DNA of 64,000 nucleotides from Hermatobates lingyangjiaoensis (GCA_026182355.1 JAPFBL010000068.1:3613001-3677000), one strand, 5' to 3'; positions 30,301 to 45,979 are shown, numbered from the stretch's first letter. The notes: a model not told the origin generated them from the sequence alone. A program made the numbers and translations.

Positions 30301-33300
30301 TATATTTCAATAATAGATATTGGGGAAACATTGGGGATTTAAAAGAAAAGGAAACAGACTTACGGAGCTGAATGAATATAAAGTGGTTTTCAATGAACAT
30401 TTTAATTTGTAGAAAATCGAACAATTCTCAGTGGAGCCGGAGACTTTCCAAACACTAAGAAACGAATCGCTTTGATCTGAATTTGGCCTAACACGACTTC
30501 CTGCCAGTGACAGATATGATTTGTGTTCTGCAAAACAGTTGAGAGTTATATTTAGAAATGAGACTAAAACAGAAAAAGCTTTATCAGTTCAACGGGCGCA
30601 AAGAGAGTATTTAAAGAAAGATGAACAAGTTTACTGCGAGATGTCAGAGTTAAATGAATTCGTTTGAAGAAATTCTCGGGATGAAGCTCTTTGCAACAAT
30701 CCATCAAACTAGTTTTATACAGGTTTTTAAACAAGAAATGGTGCTGGGACAGACTCACAACACGCTGAGATGTCGCATACGGAGGATCAAACAGCTTCAT
30801 AAAATATAGGAAACTACTGGAAGATGTCCGTAGTGCTTACATTTACTTGGCTTGCCTGAAAAGAATTTAATCCAGCTAAACAAATTAAAAATTACAGATT
30901 ATATCAAACTTTGCACAGTCTAATTATTCCGAGTGATTATACTAGGACTCTACCCTCCTTGACGCAGCTAATACAACTAAGGAAGAAAACTGCAATTTCG
31001 AAGCACATCGTTTTATAAAACTTTGTTAAGTGGAGAATTTATTTTGTCATGATGAATACACACCACATAGTACTGACTGCACAACTATTGATATAAATGA
31101 AACAATAAACTATAAATATAGTCACAGCAGCCTGGCGTGACCAACCAAATTAATACAAACACTTTCTGTCATTTAAGACACTTCTCAATATATTAATTCA
31201 ATTACTTGAGGGATATTGAAAGGTTGTGAAAACGATAGAGGCTATCAAAGGTCGTTTATCTTCTCGCTTACTTTGTTTGTTTGGGAACAGGTCTCCTATC
31301 AGGATGCATAGCTTATCTGCCACTTTTGAAAGATGAGGATGTTCTCGAGCGCAAAGACATACGAATCATACCGGTTAAAAATTCTAATAATTCTAAATTA
31401 TTCCAATGTGATTAGAATCGTTACATCCATTACGATGGAAATAAAGTGAATGGCTTTGGTTAAACAGATACTGAATATAACTAGTGGATCTCACTAAAAT
31501 AAGATTTTAAAATATTCCAATATGTTGAGATCAATCCAACATTAAAATGATATTAATAGATTCTGAAGATCAGCAGGCTCATGAAGATGGCTGTCTTCAA
31601 GAAAGCAGGAAATGCACTGGATATGATAGTTAATAATTAGAACAATGTAAATGATTGATTCCAGTACGGAGAGAATTTATTCACAGTATGTTATAAATCA
31701 ATGAATAACTATTTTAGTTGTAACAATAGAAATATTGTTTCCAAATTAAGGCACCCGTCCCCACTTATTATAGAACCTTAAGGACGTCCGAAGTTAAAAT
31801 GTTAAAATTTTGGTTTCATTCCAAGTACAAAGTCTGCCAAAATTGCCAGACATGCATTCTCACATAGGCCACATGCATGATACCTACCCATCCTTTCGGT
31901 ACCTACTTCAAGAGTTACTTTCAGTGTGTATTTCAAGATATTTTTTAATTGAAATTGTTAAACTATTCCACTAAAAACATATTATTAACATAAACGTAAA
32001 GAAATATGTCAATTAAGCATAGATTGGCCTGGTGATATTTCTATTTCAATGGCCTTGTGATATACATTTGTTATAAACAGTATAATATACGACTTATATG
32101 TTACAGCAGTTATAAATCTAAATTGTATGATTCAATTAGTTAGAAAGAATCACTGGATATTCCCTATTGTCATAAGGTACCTCTCCCATGAATAGATTGT
32201 ACCTAAAACCTATTAAATTCTGATTTAAACCAATGACGAAGTTAACTACGATATGTGAAACGCAACATTAAGTAGCGTGTTCTGAAAAATTTTTGATTGT
32301 GAACATGCAAAAAAATAATACTTGAGAAAAATGAACACAGATAGACTTCAAGATTACTACACATTGCACACAGTAAAATGGTAATATAATTATTAGAAAC
32401 AACATGGAGCTATTTGTTATCAACTTTCGTGTTTCTGTTATTTATTTATTGCGTGAGTTGCTCTGCTACTTACACATTATTCCCCGTAGGAAAATAAACG
32501 ACCCTGGCAGTGTGGTTAACAGTGCTATAAAAATATTCTTTAATATCTAAATTATTAAATTTGCCGTCCTGAAAATAGGTTAGTTAAGAGGATTAGAGGC
32601 CACAGCCACAAGGGCAGCTAGTTAACGACTTGGCACTTTAGCGTGATCGCCTAAAACACGCCTTGCACACTTGATCTTTCAGGATAACTGTATTAATTTG
32701 ACGTCTTTTATTTTAACAACAAAAAATTTTCAAAATATTATTCCTCCAATCGTTTTAAATGATACGCAAGTTTATTTATTTGAATTTTTCACTAAAGATT
32801 AAACAGTATTAAAAAATATATTAACACACGAAACTACGGTAAAATTCAAAACGACATTAAAAAGCCTTAAACCAAGTCAAAACTGTATTCAATACAAATG
32901 AATATTGTAAATTAGTTAGAACTCCAAAGCACTGTAAGATCAACAACAGGAAAGTTTTTGTTTCTGTCGCCAACCTACTCGTGTCAGGGTTCAAACCAAA
33001 CGGCATTACAAAAACAACAGGGACTTACTTTGTTAAAAGCGAAACGTTAGAAACTTTTAGGCATAAAACAGTATACACAACAATCTACAGGGGACCGACC
33101 AACTAAACTACAAAACGAAATCATTGAACGTCCACCAATGTTGAAAATATTTACGACAGGAGAAAGAGTCATGAATCAATAAAATATTATAATCAGAATA
33201 TTTGATTTTATTTATTAAAATACCGTTATTCTATAACGGTATTGAAAACGAATCAACCCGTCTTGGACGGGTACGTTTGCTTGTATTCGGATATGATCCA

Positions 33301-35700
33301 TGGTATTCTCAAATATCATTAGAAATTATAGAATAGTAGAAAATATCATTATTATTACAGTGTTAAGCCAATGCCTCTGTGTATACCACATTAGGTGTCT
33401 GCCATCAGGTTCATGGAAGAACAAAGAGTTGAACCTCTGACTCTTCGGCAAGCAACCTTCAGTTGACCATATGGTTAAAACTTGTTCTCACTCCCTTCAA
33501 TTCCTGCGGTAGATAGAGTTTCCCCTTGCGACTTACTTACCAGTATCACATCATAATGTCCACCTCTATGGCGTATCTGTGCGGATCACGAACTCAAGAG
33601 TCATGTACCGTTGCACATTTTTGGGGCACTCAAGCTTCGTAACATGAAATTTGTTACTGTTACTAAATCGCAGCATGATTGGCGACCCTGCTTTTAGTTT
33701 TTACTCATGGGCAGGCAGTCCAGGAGTAGTCACGTAGTTAAGAAATTCAGTTGGATAATGAACTGCTTCCTCATCACTAATCACTGTTTACTGACTTGTA
33801 AGTTCTTTATTCACCTTGATATAACGTAAGAACTTTTTTTGTTGATTTTTCCTGCATGTTCATTAGTAGAGGTTGAAAACTGCTAGTTAACAAAGCCATT
33901 TATTCTGAAAAGACAGAAGATCTTGAACTCTGGGAAACACATTATCAATTATCTCTTGCTGGGAGGTTAAATGCAAATGAAATTGATATCAAATAATAAT
34001 ACTTACTTGCTACACCTCTATATCTTCAAAATATACATGTCTGTGTTGCTAGTCATACACGGCTTAAAAGTTCATAACTTCGTTTCTACGCTAAATTTCC
34101 AATCTATTCAGAGCTTAGATTTTAAGTTAGACATACACAAATCTAATGTCAAAGTTTCAGCTTGCCATGTCTTATGGTGGTTGATTTACCTATGATAAAA
34201 TTTTGAGGACAAACCGATAGACAGACAGACATTTTTCTAAGAGTATATTTGGTTACTCTAATGTATGAAACGTAAAGATAATTTGAAATGAGTCAGTTCT
34301 AAACAATGTACAGACAAAACCTTTTTTTTTATTAATATAGATTTTGCCGAAGAATATGATTGATTTGCATACTGTACGGTGATGACGAGTCATAGAATTC
34401 CACTTTGGATAGAGGTTACACTGTCATTATTTGTATTTTTTTAATTTTAGTGTACCACCTACCCAGTCTAGCATCTCGGGACCAGGAATTAGGAATTTCA
34501 TCGTAACTGATTTTCCATCCAGATTTAAAATGAATGTATCAATGTAATTAAATACAAGTGAGCTGAGTATAAGTTTACGGATAGTAAAGTTGAGAGGGAA
34601 CTTCAAGATTTCTTTAAGTGCTTTCTATAATGTGTGCAAAGTGAAATGGTAGCATTTTACAGATATTCTGAGGTGACGAGCCAAGAGCTCTAAAACAGGC
34701 CTACTTGGCGTGTTAGACGTCTCAACATGCCGCCCACTCGACTCCTCAAACCACCTGCTGCTCGTCAACAAATCCCAGTCTGCAATCTAATCACTCGGCT
34801 CAAATCGCTTCTCTTAAACCTAAGCTCTCATTAGCAAACGTGCAGCTACCGTCAAGCAAATCACTGTAATGATAAACAAAATATGACATTTTCTACGTTA
34901 CTTCATCTTTTGATAACAACTGATGTCAATGACATCATACCACCGTAAAATTTTAACCTATATCTATGTATGAATAAATAAAATGGAAATATTTGATTTA
35001 GTTAAAATCTTAAGTAAATGAAATGCAGAAGAACGAATATTAAATAATAAAGTTCGTACTTGAATAAAGAATAAATTTAATTTAACTTGTTTAAAAGAAG
35101 GACTGTAATAAATTATAAATACAAATCCACTTCATGGAAACAAAAAAGAAAGACAAATACTCTTTTGAAATATCATATTTAGTTTTTGAAATGTATTACT
35201 TTTTTATATGTGTACTTTGAAAACAGATAGAAAAACAAATGAAAAAAAACAAGGGACCCACTTTCAATACTTCGACTCCCCCAACGGTCATCTTCAGGAA
35301 ACGAAGCGTTACGGAAAAAATAATAATGAAAAATGTTTTTAAACAAAATAAAATTTAATCCAATAGAAAGTTAATAAATGAATAAACTAAAAAATAACCC
35401 TATAAACTAAGTTTAAATTATTTAAACTAATTTAATTATTTATTTATTAATAATTAAGTTAAGTTAAGAATACAACTTAACGTTTAGGTTGATACTCCTT
35501 AACTTAACGTTAAGAAATAAGCTCCCAGAAGCCATATTCTTAAAGAGACTCAACTATTGTGTAGAAAGACCATTTTTAGTACTTGAACTCTAAAATATTC
35601 ATTAAAGCTGGGACTATGGGAGTTGGTATGAATAGCAGCGAGTAGTGTACATCACAATCCTGACTTACAGAGGACCTATGATTGATTATTAAAATGCATC
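21381..35700. other. Non-coding AT-rich region
   Basis: I see no exon, RNA gene or identifiable transposon across this stretch. The open frames at 25572, 29471, 29736, 30564 and 33971 are low-complexity or featureless and look like chance. Scattered GC-richer patches (22260-22320, 34670-34860) have no recognisable coding content in any frame. Confidence 0.55.
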
Positions 35701-35990
35701 GTACTGAGTAAAGACTAATGATATATATAGATATATATATACTTTTATACTATTGATGCTTTTATCAATATTTATATATATACAAAACTAAAGTTTAACG
35801 GGACTCGGTCAGTTCTTCAGGTTCATGAACCTGAAGAACTGACCGAGTCCCGATAAACTTTAGTTTTGTTTCTATTCCACGGTCGATACTTTTATCAATA
35901 TTTATATATATATACATAGATTTCAGAATAAACACGTAAAACAACAATCAACGTTCAAACCACAATAAGGTTTGAATGTTGATTGATAAA
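35700..35990. mobile_element. Fold-back elements, family A (short) and family C3'
   Basis: Positions 35782-35825 and 35826-35869 form a loopless palindrome centred on GTTCATGAAC. The right arm continues 35 bp (35870-35904, containing CACGGTCGATACTTTTATCA) to (TA)n, while the left arm reaches (TA)n directly. A second small inverted repeat, about 35945-35985, holds only the outer end of family C. The tail matches, inverted, the tail at 55848-55880. Confidence 0.65.
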
Positions 35991-38900
35991 ACAGTCCACT
36001 GATCTACGTTAAAATTACAAAATAACTAATTATTTTGTAAAAGACAGAAAAGTCTTCCGAACAATGAACAACCAATTAAAGCTCCTCCTTTTTAACATTC
36101 CAAATAAATATAATGAGTTAAGCAATTATGTTGTTCTATCTAAACGCATAAAGTGGAGAGGAGAAAAACTCTATCGGTGGCTAAGATCAGATTAAATAAT
36201 CGTTGAGCCGACCGGATATCACCACTGGCTGACAAATATTAAGGTAACCTATAAAAGATAGGCTCCAGAACCTTCAAATCTAACAGCTTTTGCGGATGCA
36301 CTATTAGCATTCTTCCAGAATCTCTGTCAGTGGCAATGATACTGAGTTCTGTGTTGTAATATTGAGCAAGCGCAAAGAAACTAAGACATCATATTGTTTG
36401 TACAACCATTAAGAATAATTAGTCCTCTTCCTTTCCTGTCTTTATGAAATAATTATTCATAATATATTCAATTGTACCTAAACATATCTCCATTCGCCCC
36501 CAAAAGGTACAAACTTCATTTAAATAATAATAATTTTCTTAGAGTGGAATGAATTTAATTAACGTCTCCTGTTTAAAAGAAGTGACTGCTTTGAAATCGA
36601 TTTCGATTCGAGTTGGTTTATTTCAGTTAAAAGGAATATCTAACTACAGAAGACGAGAAGTGATAGGCCCCAGCATCCGTTTTGACAATGAATGCAAATC
36701 GGATAATTAATTGGTTTGAAAAGACAACTTTAAAATAAGTCTCGACACCAACCACGACCTTTAATTTGAAAAGAATGTCTTCAAATTTCAATTCTCTCGC
36801 GGCAAATTGTAAAAGAAATGCTGATGCAATTAATTCAATTCAAGTCATTGGAGTATTTGGAGATTGAAATCACATCCAAACTACATTTACCAAATTTTAA
36901 AGAATTTATATACAAAAAGGTGACTTCAATCTTTCTTGAATTCACTCTGGTACGAGTCAAATTACTATTAACAATGACATCAATTTATTTCAAGCTAAAG
37001 AGGATAAAATAGTGTCCTCAAAATCACTTAAACTGTAAGAAAATCGATATGGAAAGGTAAGAGTACGGGATCAAAAAGGTGTGCAATCCATTAACTTTTG
37101 TTTGGTAAGTTAACTGTTTGGAACGATAGGAAGTAGAAGGCTAGGTGGGAGGCGAAGTTGGGAGTCTTTGGGTGGCTATTCTTCTTTATACCTTTGACCT
37201 TTCTTAAGAATTCACTCGTTTTTCTATTCCGGAGCAGATATGGATATCAATACACAATCTAGAATCATGTTCATAATTCTTCAGGATGGTGAGAAATGGA
37301 AATAAGTTTGCTCTTCAACACAACTCACATCTGAGATCCTGACAGTTTTATCAGGGAGGGTGTGAAGTTAGGAGCTGATGGTGTTACGTCAATGGGGATG
37401 GTCTGGAGTTAGATGGATTCTGGCTTTTAAGGAGAGTCTTCTTCAGAAGTCCATGGTATCGCATTGGTGGCAATGGTATGTCGGTAAAACCTATATATTT
37501 ATATGGAGAATTAATTTGGACAGTAACTTACGGTTATTATAAATTATAAATCTGAAACGGGGGGAAATATTTCAACAATAAGACTGCCTGATAGAGCACT
37601 TTGATTTAAGCCGCTCAGCAGTTTATCGCAATTCCGCTCTACTTGAAGGGGATAAATGAAATGGACTGGAGCAGATAAAGGAACTAAGCGTCTGCGGGCA
37701 CTACCAAAAGCAGAAGGATTTCCTTGAGCCAACAATAGCCACCACCCTCCCATTCGAGCAATATCTCGGAAACATCTGAGAAGTCAAGGCTGCAATATTA
37801 GAGGAAACCAAATCTCTCAACGGGCACACTTCAGCATTACTTGGCAGAAAGAGAAGTCCTTCAATTCAATCAACTTAATCCTGATGCCCTTCGGAAGACA
37901 AACTCATCTTAAAACAAGCCAGAACAACGAATAGAGAGAGTGAGAGAAACTCAAAATTACCACAGATATTTACTTTAAATTAATTCAAATATAACTCTTT
38001 TGTAAAAATGCCTAACTCAAATGCCTTTGTTTCTAAATAGCATGTTTTGTACTTCCAGTTACATTAAGGAATATATTGACTGTTTTATTTGCTTAGATCT
38101 TATTCTATGATTAAATATTCACTTTTAATTATAGATACATAAACATTCAATTAAAAACAAGATGATTTAGAACAACTTAACTGTTGTTTTTTTACCTTTT
38201 GTATGTTCAAAATTTTATTTATTTCAATCTTTCAAAGTACACCTTTTCAAAGGCAAATCCTACCACCACACAGCATATGGTCACTCAAAGACAAGCTACG
38301 TATCAAGAGCTTATCAATTCAAGAGGTTTTTGTTGTCTACAATCGTATTCAAATTGCCTTGGTTACATTCAACTCATAATAAAAACAAGCAAAGTACAAT
38401 GACTTAGATAACAGTTATCAATAATGTGACCGTTTATGTTTTTCTCTGCCAGTGTACCTTGCATTTCAATGCCTCAGAGTTTCTCCACTGCCTTGATTAA
38501 CTCACAATATTTATAGTCTACTCCCAGTCTCTGATCGACCTTTGCCATATATGTTTAATGATTTGAATAAATCAGTACGTGGTTTGAAATAGAAAAAGAG
38601 GAATATTACTGATATTTAAAAGAGGATTATAACTTGCGTGTGTGAAAAAGCTAACTTTACTAAAATATAAAAAAAATCTCCAACATTTATAAATAATAGT
38701 TATTTTATTATATATAGTTATGTTAATACAACCATAGGAACAATTGATATTGCGATTATTTTCACAAATAGATTAAAACTATTTTAAAAATGAACAAGTA
38801 AACTGAAGAAGGACAAAATAGACAGATTCAGAATAAATTAGGAATCTATAGCAAACCTGAAGAAAACAAATAAGGTAAACTTGCCTACTTGGCTGATTTG

Positions 38901-41900
38901 TTTCTTCAAGTGTTTATTTGCTTTTATTTACTGCTACAATAGCAATCTAAGAGAGACAGCGTTCGACACAACAAGAGACGAAAACAACACAATAAAACGA
39001 AGAGCAATAAAACTCTGAAGCGACCTTCTCATCTCTACTGCAGAGTCGTTTAGACTAAACCCTTTTCTTACAATTCCCAGTAGGGAGATTTTTAGATAAC
39101 TGCATCTGTGTGAAACAGAAAATAAAATCCATACTTTAATCCAATAAATAATTCAAAATATGTATTCCTTATTCACATTCTAATGAACAAATCCTTTTTT
39201 CAAGAAGTCAACAAAGTCAGCGAATTATCTAGGAAATGCAATAAATGAATTTCTAATAGAAATAATATTGCTAAACTACTGAATCAATGTGATTGGCTAT
39301 GCAAGAGAAAATAAATCATAGTACCTACGTCATAAATTAAAGACTAGATTAAGAGCCACGCTCTTTTAAATGTCAGTTAACAATATGCACTACAATTTTT
39401 ATCCTGTTCAAATATTAGACGAATGGATAGAACAAATCGCATATACAGAAGTGTGCAGAAATACTTGTCGAACTTGAATACAATTAAGAAGACCTATATT
39501 ATTTAGTCAGTCAACATATGGTATTTACTGATACTTGGAGACTATAAAACAAGGTTACACATAAAGAGAGTTTCATTTTGGAATAAGGAGCTTCGAACAC
39601 GTAGTGTTCTATCTGTTTGAACTGAGAAGCTATGTATTCTACCTTCTCACTATAACAGTACAACTTGAAGCACATTGCAAGTTCAAAATCAACTCTTTTA
39701 TAGTCAAACATTATTTATGTAGATACTGTTTTTATAAGGCCCAAGTACAGTTCAAACAATTATGTTTAACGCAAAATCTTGCATTATCGTATGTAGTGAA
39801 TAAAATATGTAATCCGTCAATTTAGAAATTAATTACAAAGGAAACTGTTGATACATACGTTTAATTTGATTGGTCAGAGTAAGGAAGACATTCACAGATC
39901 ACAGATCTGCCGCTGGGTTAACATTCCAGCCGAAACAGTCTTGGTCAGAATGAAAGATAGCTGATGTAATTGAGTGCATTCATTTCCATGGAGAATGATT
40001 AACTGAAATGCGTTTAAGAGGCGCGAAGTAATCACTAAGGACCATTCAAGTTGGGTAAACGTTTAAAGAGAAAGGCAGACTGTAATGACAGGCCCGCGGG
40101 CAGGCTGTAAATGACTTGCCTAAGTGCCTTATATGTATTCTTGTCTCGACTGTATTCAACTCGAGAATCTTGTCAACATCCTTCTGGACTGACATACTTT
40201 CCCCATCAGTTTTTAAACAGACTGAGGAAAACCAAATTGCGAAATTCTTCCTGTATAAAAAGCTGAGTAACTAGGATGCAGCAAAACAGTGAATTAATTA
40301 GATTAACAGTTCATAAAATCTAATATAATAAAGTTGCAGCGTCTATGTAGTTGTATATTGTGAAATCCCTCCAATGCATAATGTATAAAAAAAACTATAT
40401 TAACCAGGGTACCTGGACATGCATGTTTCGTTTATACATTAAAAGGGTGCATTGTGAATGAATCCCTTAAACAATGTTCAACCACTTCAACGAGCGGTAG
40501 TCTACGTGTAAGCTACTAACAAACGAAACTGGTTCCACTAATTACGTACTGACGGTCTATATATGGTGGAAATTGCGCATTGAGTCTATACCTAAATCTG
40601 TAGCAGTTATAAGCAAACAAAAAATTCAGCAAATTGACAGTAACATATTTTAAGAACAAAACGTTTTAGCAAAAATCTTAAACATATTGTTCATTAAAAT
40701 TATATTCTCTACAATTGAGAAATATTGTCACACATGAATTAATTCGACTTTGAAATTATGTTGACAGTTTGACATCCACCACCAGAGAAGCAGGTATTTC
40801 TACACATCGTTTTATATTAATTGTTGTTTTTAACGTCTGATAATATTTCATTACTCTATTTTTTCTATTTGTGAAATGAAGTAATAATTCCTTTCTAAAT
40901 TAGTTTTTATATATTTATTACAAACAAAAAAATTGAATTCACTTCAACTTTAGCACAGATATTTTATTATAATGGAAAAATAACAAAATATACACATACC
41001 AATATTTAAAAATAAATAAATTTAAAATTTGTTTATCCACTTGAGACCAAGCTGCAACTATGCAGCTATATATATATATATATATAAGATAAAAGTTTAT
41101 CAGGACTCGGTCAGTCTGGGGTAGCGCAATCCGCATTTAGAAAAGTACTGCTGCGAAGACTGGGATCATGGAAGAGCGGCTAACACCATGGATTAAATAC
41201 GAACCGGAAAAGGATCACAAAAATAGCGTCGGAATAGAATGGTTTTTTTTTTCTTACTGATTCCGAAATACTTTTTATAATTGAGTGAAGAGGATTTCCA
41301 GTTATAAAAATATCTAACTCCCATATAGAAAAAATATTGCTTTATTTTTAGAATCCAGAAAGGAGAAATGTATGTACTGTTTTAATCAATGCACTAAATT
41401 AGTCACTAATGAGAATGGAAAGGTCACAAGGGACTTGCCAAAGGGTTTCCATGTGTTGAAACATGAGTCGTTGAATAAAACATGTGTAACAGAAGTAGGT
41501 ATATTAATGGGTGAGAGCGGGTAGTACTCTTCTTAGCCTTTACTCTTTGACCAAGTGGACGTGACCGAAAATTTAATTAAAACTGTAATAGATTGCTTTT
41601 GAGAGGTCAGATAAATTTCTATCTTGTGCTAGAGTTGCTGCAAATCCCAGCGCTCTCGGCTTCTTTATTGCTTTATTCAACATTCTCCCGTCACCTAAGT
41701 ACTAAAAAAAACTATTGCTTTTAAGTTGTAAGATTAATATATTGGTCCCTCGGGGCCGTATCCATATATTCGTAATAGTGACAGGGGTGATTAATCATGT
41801 GCATTACTTGTGTTCATACCCTTCAGGATACAGTTTTCGAGTAGTCAAAATGAGTTGCCCCTTCGTTTTATTGACCAAAACGCAATCATGGGATGCATAA

Positions 41901-43596
41901 TTTATAAACTTAGAGAAGTATTTCATTTTCTCTCAACTAATTAAGTAGAAGTGGGCTCTTACCTCATAAGAGGAGCCAGTCGAATACTATTAGGGAATCC
42001 AAAGACGGATGTAAAAATTAAATTTACCCCAAGTGGGGAAATACATTATTAAATGATCTATTTGATAATGCCTACTCCCGTCTACATGTGCCACATTGAC
42101 ATAAGGAAGTAATCAATATGGAAGCCATAAGTCTATGGTGGATTTGTGGATGGTGGCAGTTAAACATACCTATGAAATGAGACTCCATCTCACCTCGCCA
42201 TGCTTTTCTTCACTTGATCGGTTACAGGTTTGGTCCATCTTCCTGATGTAAAGTGGGAGTTTTCATCACCTCATCGATACTCGATAACATTAGCTATTGC
42301 ATGATAACATGACATTTCCTTACCTTCTAAATATTTACAGATTATATTAATTTCATTTTTATTGGTTTATCGATCTACCGGTTATCGAATATGGGTAGTT
42401 GATACAAACAAAACCGTTGAAAAACTTTCAGTTCATTGCGAACCAGTCGAGTGGGGAAGAAAATTTATGGGTCAAGATGGTTTACTCTTCTGTAACTGTA
42501 ACTAACAAACTAGTACCTGTGGTAAGTACTTACAATAATACTATTACAGCAATCAAATTCAACAAAACAAATCACAGCTAGAGGAGGCTATTGTTCTGAA
42601 GTTTAACGAGGAGTTCAGTTGAAAGATGGCAGTAGTTCCTCAGACATCATAACTGTTGAAAGAAAGACGGTTAGAGACACCTGTATACGTGAAATTAATA
42701 TATGGTGGAATTTATCTAAAACCGAATGTTTGTAGAGGGTGAAACTATCAAGGTTACATCTTCCCTACAAGACTTACTCCAACTGAAGTCTTTTTCGCAA
42801 GGAAAAACATAGTATAAAAAGTGTTCATTAATAATAGAGCAAAAAAGACATTTTGACACTCTAGAGAAATATAGAAATCATTTAAACGACTAGAAAAAAA
42901 TGACGCTATTTAAAGAAAAACATCTCGGTGACTCATTTATTATTTATTGTAAATGCTTTACCAAATATACTCCAAAAATAAAAATAAATACACAAAAATT
43001 CCAAATCGCAGACAGGATTACATCCAATTGATCACTAAGTATTATCAAGTTTATTAAAATATTATTACAATTTTCTTCATTTTCGATATTAGATATTGTT
43101 ATTTTGAACAATCAAAAGGGAGGAGGTGCTTGGATGGATATTTCACAAAAAATTAACAAAAAATAAAAAGTGAGTTTTACTAAGACTCCCTTACTTTGTA
43201 ATAATAATAAAAGTTTGTTCCGAAAAATATAAATTTAGTAAAGCTTTTTTGAAAGGTAATAATTATCAAGAAAGCTTAATTAAAAAAATTTTCACTTACA
43301 TAATAAAGAAAGAAATTAAAACAGACTAATAACCGTGAACACAACCCTACACCAGTTAATACTAACCAAACACAATATAGGTCACTAACGTACATAAAAG
43401 GGTTATCAGAGCGACTTAATATAGGAGAGCTCTACATAAATATGATATTAAATAAAAAAAAACTTTTTGTGCTTCAACCCATAACTCAATTAATAATAGG
43501 CAAGCACAACTAATCTAGACTACGAAAATAATAAAAATAAGGGGTTTATAAAAGAAGTGATTCACATTCAGAAATCAAAAAATGCATGTATAAACT
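35991..43596. other. Non-coding AT-rich region
   Basis: I recognise no gene here. A family A end fragment lies at 41068-41115: (TA)n, then AGTTTATCAGGACTCGGTCA, then unrelated sequence. The GC-richer 37330-37770 stretch has an open frame on minus (37544-37753) with no recognisable domain. Confidence 0.55.
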
Positions 43597-44100
43597 ATGA
43601 ATAAGTGAAGAGCTGAGATATAATAAGTGAAACTGCAAAAAATGAGGAAATATAAATAATAAATACTTAAATAATAATAATAATAATGAAGGTGATTAGA
43701 ATACAATATAAGTTAATATTTATATAAGTATTATTTAAGTATTTAATATTCATATTCCCGGATTTTCTTTAGTTTCAGATATTTTCTTCTTAATATTGTT
43801 CATTGTTAACATTTTTTAAGTTTTTATTATTTATATTTAGTCATTTTCTTCAGTTTCACTTATTATTCCTCAGCTCTTTACTTATTCTTAGTTTATTTTT
43901 CTAACTTGACTTGAACCGGGCACGCATGTGACAACACTGTTGGTCTCCAACCGCCGTTTTGAAAGTGCGCTTGGTGTCCCGATAACTACTCTACTGACGG
44001 TTCAACCGAAAATTAGTGTCGAAGTGTGTTCATCCCTTTACTCTGTAGCTATAGTAAACTGTGAAACGTTTGTTGTCCTTTGTGGATCGTTTTCCTGTTG
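43597..44100. repeat. Partial fold-back, family B4
   Basis: The minus-like arm at 43597-43668 pairs with 43818-43893, and the right unit continues to the family B end and tail (to about 44100). The right unit aligns with 57290-57600. Its ribozyme core has lost two bases (CTACTGACGG, about 44013), so the hammerhead is broken. Confidence 0.6.
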
Positions 44101-44120
44101 AATTTACATATTCAACAAAT

Positions 44121-44285
44121 GAGAAAAAAGAGTAGGATCTTTCAACCGTAACAAAAGACTTCGTCTCAAAATCCCAAATCCCAGAGTCTGAAGAAGACCG
44201 TTTGTTACGGTTGAAAGATCTTAGTCTTTTTTCTCATTTTTTATTGTGGTTTGGACGTTGATTGTTATTTCACGTATTTATTGTG
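44121..44285. mobile_element. Fold-back element, family C3
   Basis: Arms at about 44121-44166 and 44184-44235 are inverted. The right side goes on through the family C end (TTATTGTGGTTTGGACGTTG) and tail to an AT repeat near 44285. It lies directly after family B4, forming a nested cluster like 1-1010. Confidence 0.65.
44184..44226 (+). ncRNA. Hammerhead-like motif, family C3
   Basis: The core CTGAAGA (44188-44194), stem II ACCG/CGGT, GAA, palindrome AGATCT (44216-44221), T and AGTC are present. Stem I (GAGT/AGTC) has one G-G mismatch compared with family C1. The core itself is intact. Confidence 0.5.
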
Positions 44286-45979
44286 AAATCTTGTTATATA
44301 TAAATATGGATGTGTGAGTAGGTCAAGTTTACAATAGTCTATGGTGAATAATATAGACAATTGCGTGATGCATAAAATTACAATGTCAATATCGTACAGA
44401 AAATTACTAATAATAATTTTCTTATTCGTTAGTTGTGAAGGAAATGACAAATGAGGGACGAGGTTGTTGGAGATAAGTTGATTGGCATATTAGTTTAATG
44501 TGATTAGCCAGTGACCGGTGTGCAGATAGGAGATTAATACCAGCAGGTGCCTTTTACTCAATGAATCAATACGCTAATATCGCAGAGTGGTAAAGTCAAT
44601 TGAGCTCTGTCAAAAGAATAGCCCCTATTAACCTTGTCCTAAAAAGGTAGCATAAGGCTCATCTACAGCCACGGGGCCTCACGTAACTTTTACACTTACA
44701 CCAACTGTTTTTATTACTTCAAAATAGACGCATCACTATCTACAAACTAAAGCTATCCCACCATGTCAGTTATAGAAAATATAGAAACGCTAAGTACACG
44801 ATATAAGTAGAATTTGCCACAAATCACCGAGGCGGCCTTCAAATGTCTTTTAATTCCTACATCATAATTTACAATTATTATGAATGCATATAATGTGCTT
44901 GCTTCAATGAGAGATATAAGTCGAAACTTGTTCACTTCTTATTGGTCTAATAACCTTCCGTAAGGCGCAATTTAGTGCCAATGTATGCATTATTTGTTCT
45001 AGTTCCAATATAGATCAACACTGTAATATTGCACACATAATACTTTCTGGTCCTAGAGTAGCAGGGAAGCGTAAGTAATAAACAGTAACACAGAAAAGTG
45101 TGCCTTATCTTATTCGTTAGTAATCGACAAATACATTCATTTCTTAATATATACTACACAATTTAAGAGTTAGACAAAGTCACACGAAATAAAAGAATGA
45201 ACGGCAAGTTCAATGAATGGGAAGTTGAATACTGGATGAAAACATGAACAAAGTCATGCAAATTACATTGGGAAGTTCTTCTTGACGACTATAGTCAAGA
45301 AAGCAATTGTGAAACACGGTTCACAGCTTGGGACAATTATCTCAGTAGTTGCGCGTGTCTTGCAAAAGTTATTTATTGAATCCTATGATCATCTATCATT
45401 ACACTATATTTTATAACAATTTTTCTAACCAAAAGTATTTTTGGCCATTTTTACGTGTTGGTAATTTAATCATTGTAGTTTTGCAAGAAGTTGGTATCAC
45501 TTCTCTATACAGCAAGTATGATCCACAAAAACACAACACTAAGTACGTTGATATAGAATCAGTGAATTTATTAAAGTAATAAATCAGTTAAGAAAAAAAT
45601 GCTACAGCCTTCCGAGTCAGCTCTTTATCAAGGAACTAACTTAAAGAAGAAAAAGTAAAGGAAAAAAAAAGGCTCGTCGATCTCTAAAGTGATATACTAA
45701 CAAAAAGATGCCAATGCACAAAAGATTTTACTGATTAGACAAGAAACTGAGAATTTTTACCCATAACTGACTTCGAAAAATAATTTTGACGCAGTAGGTT
45801 ATGTACCTACCCTGGAAAATGAGAAGATATTAATGTTAAAACATGAGTAGAAGTGAAGCACTAGCAAGGGAATTAAAACTAAATTAACTGGAGGGTGCAT
45901 TTAACTGAAGGAGAATCTGGATGAGGGAGGGACAGCGAGGCCATGTAATACATTGCGGTCAAGTTTGATCTCTGCTGCT

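Noticed and set aside
37544..37753. Minus-strand open frame, considered as a missing Ogt exon
   Set aside because: The translation lacks any TPR pattern or OGT residues.
44005..44040. Hammerhead in family B4
   Set aside because: A two-base loss turns CTGATGACGG into CTGACGG, destroying the core spacing.
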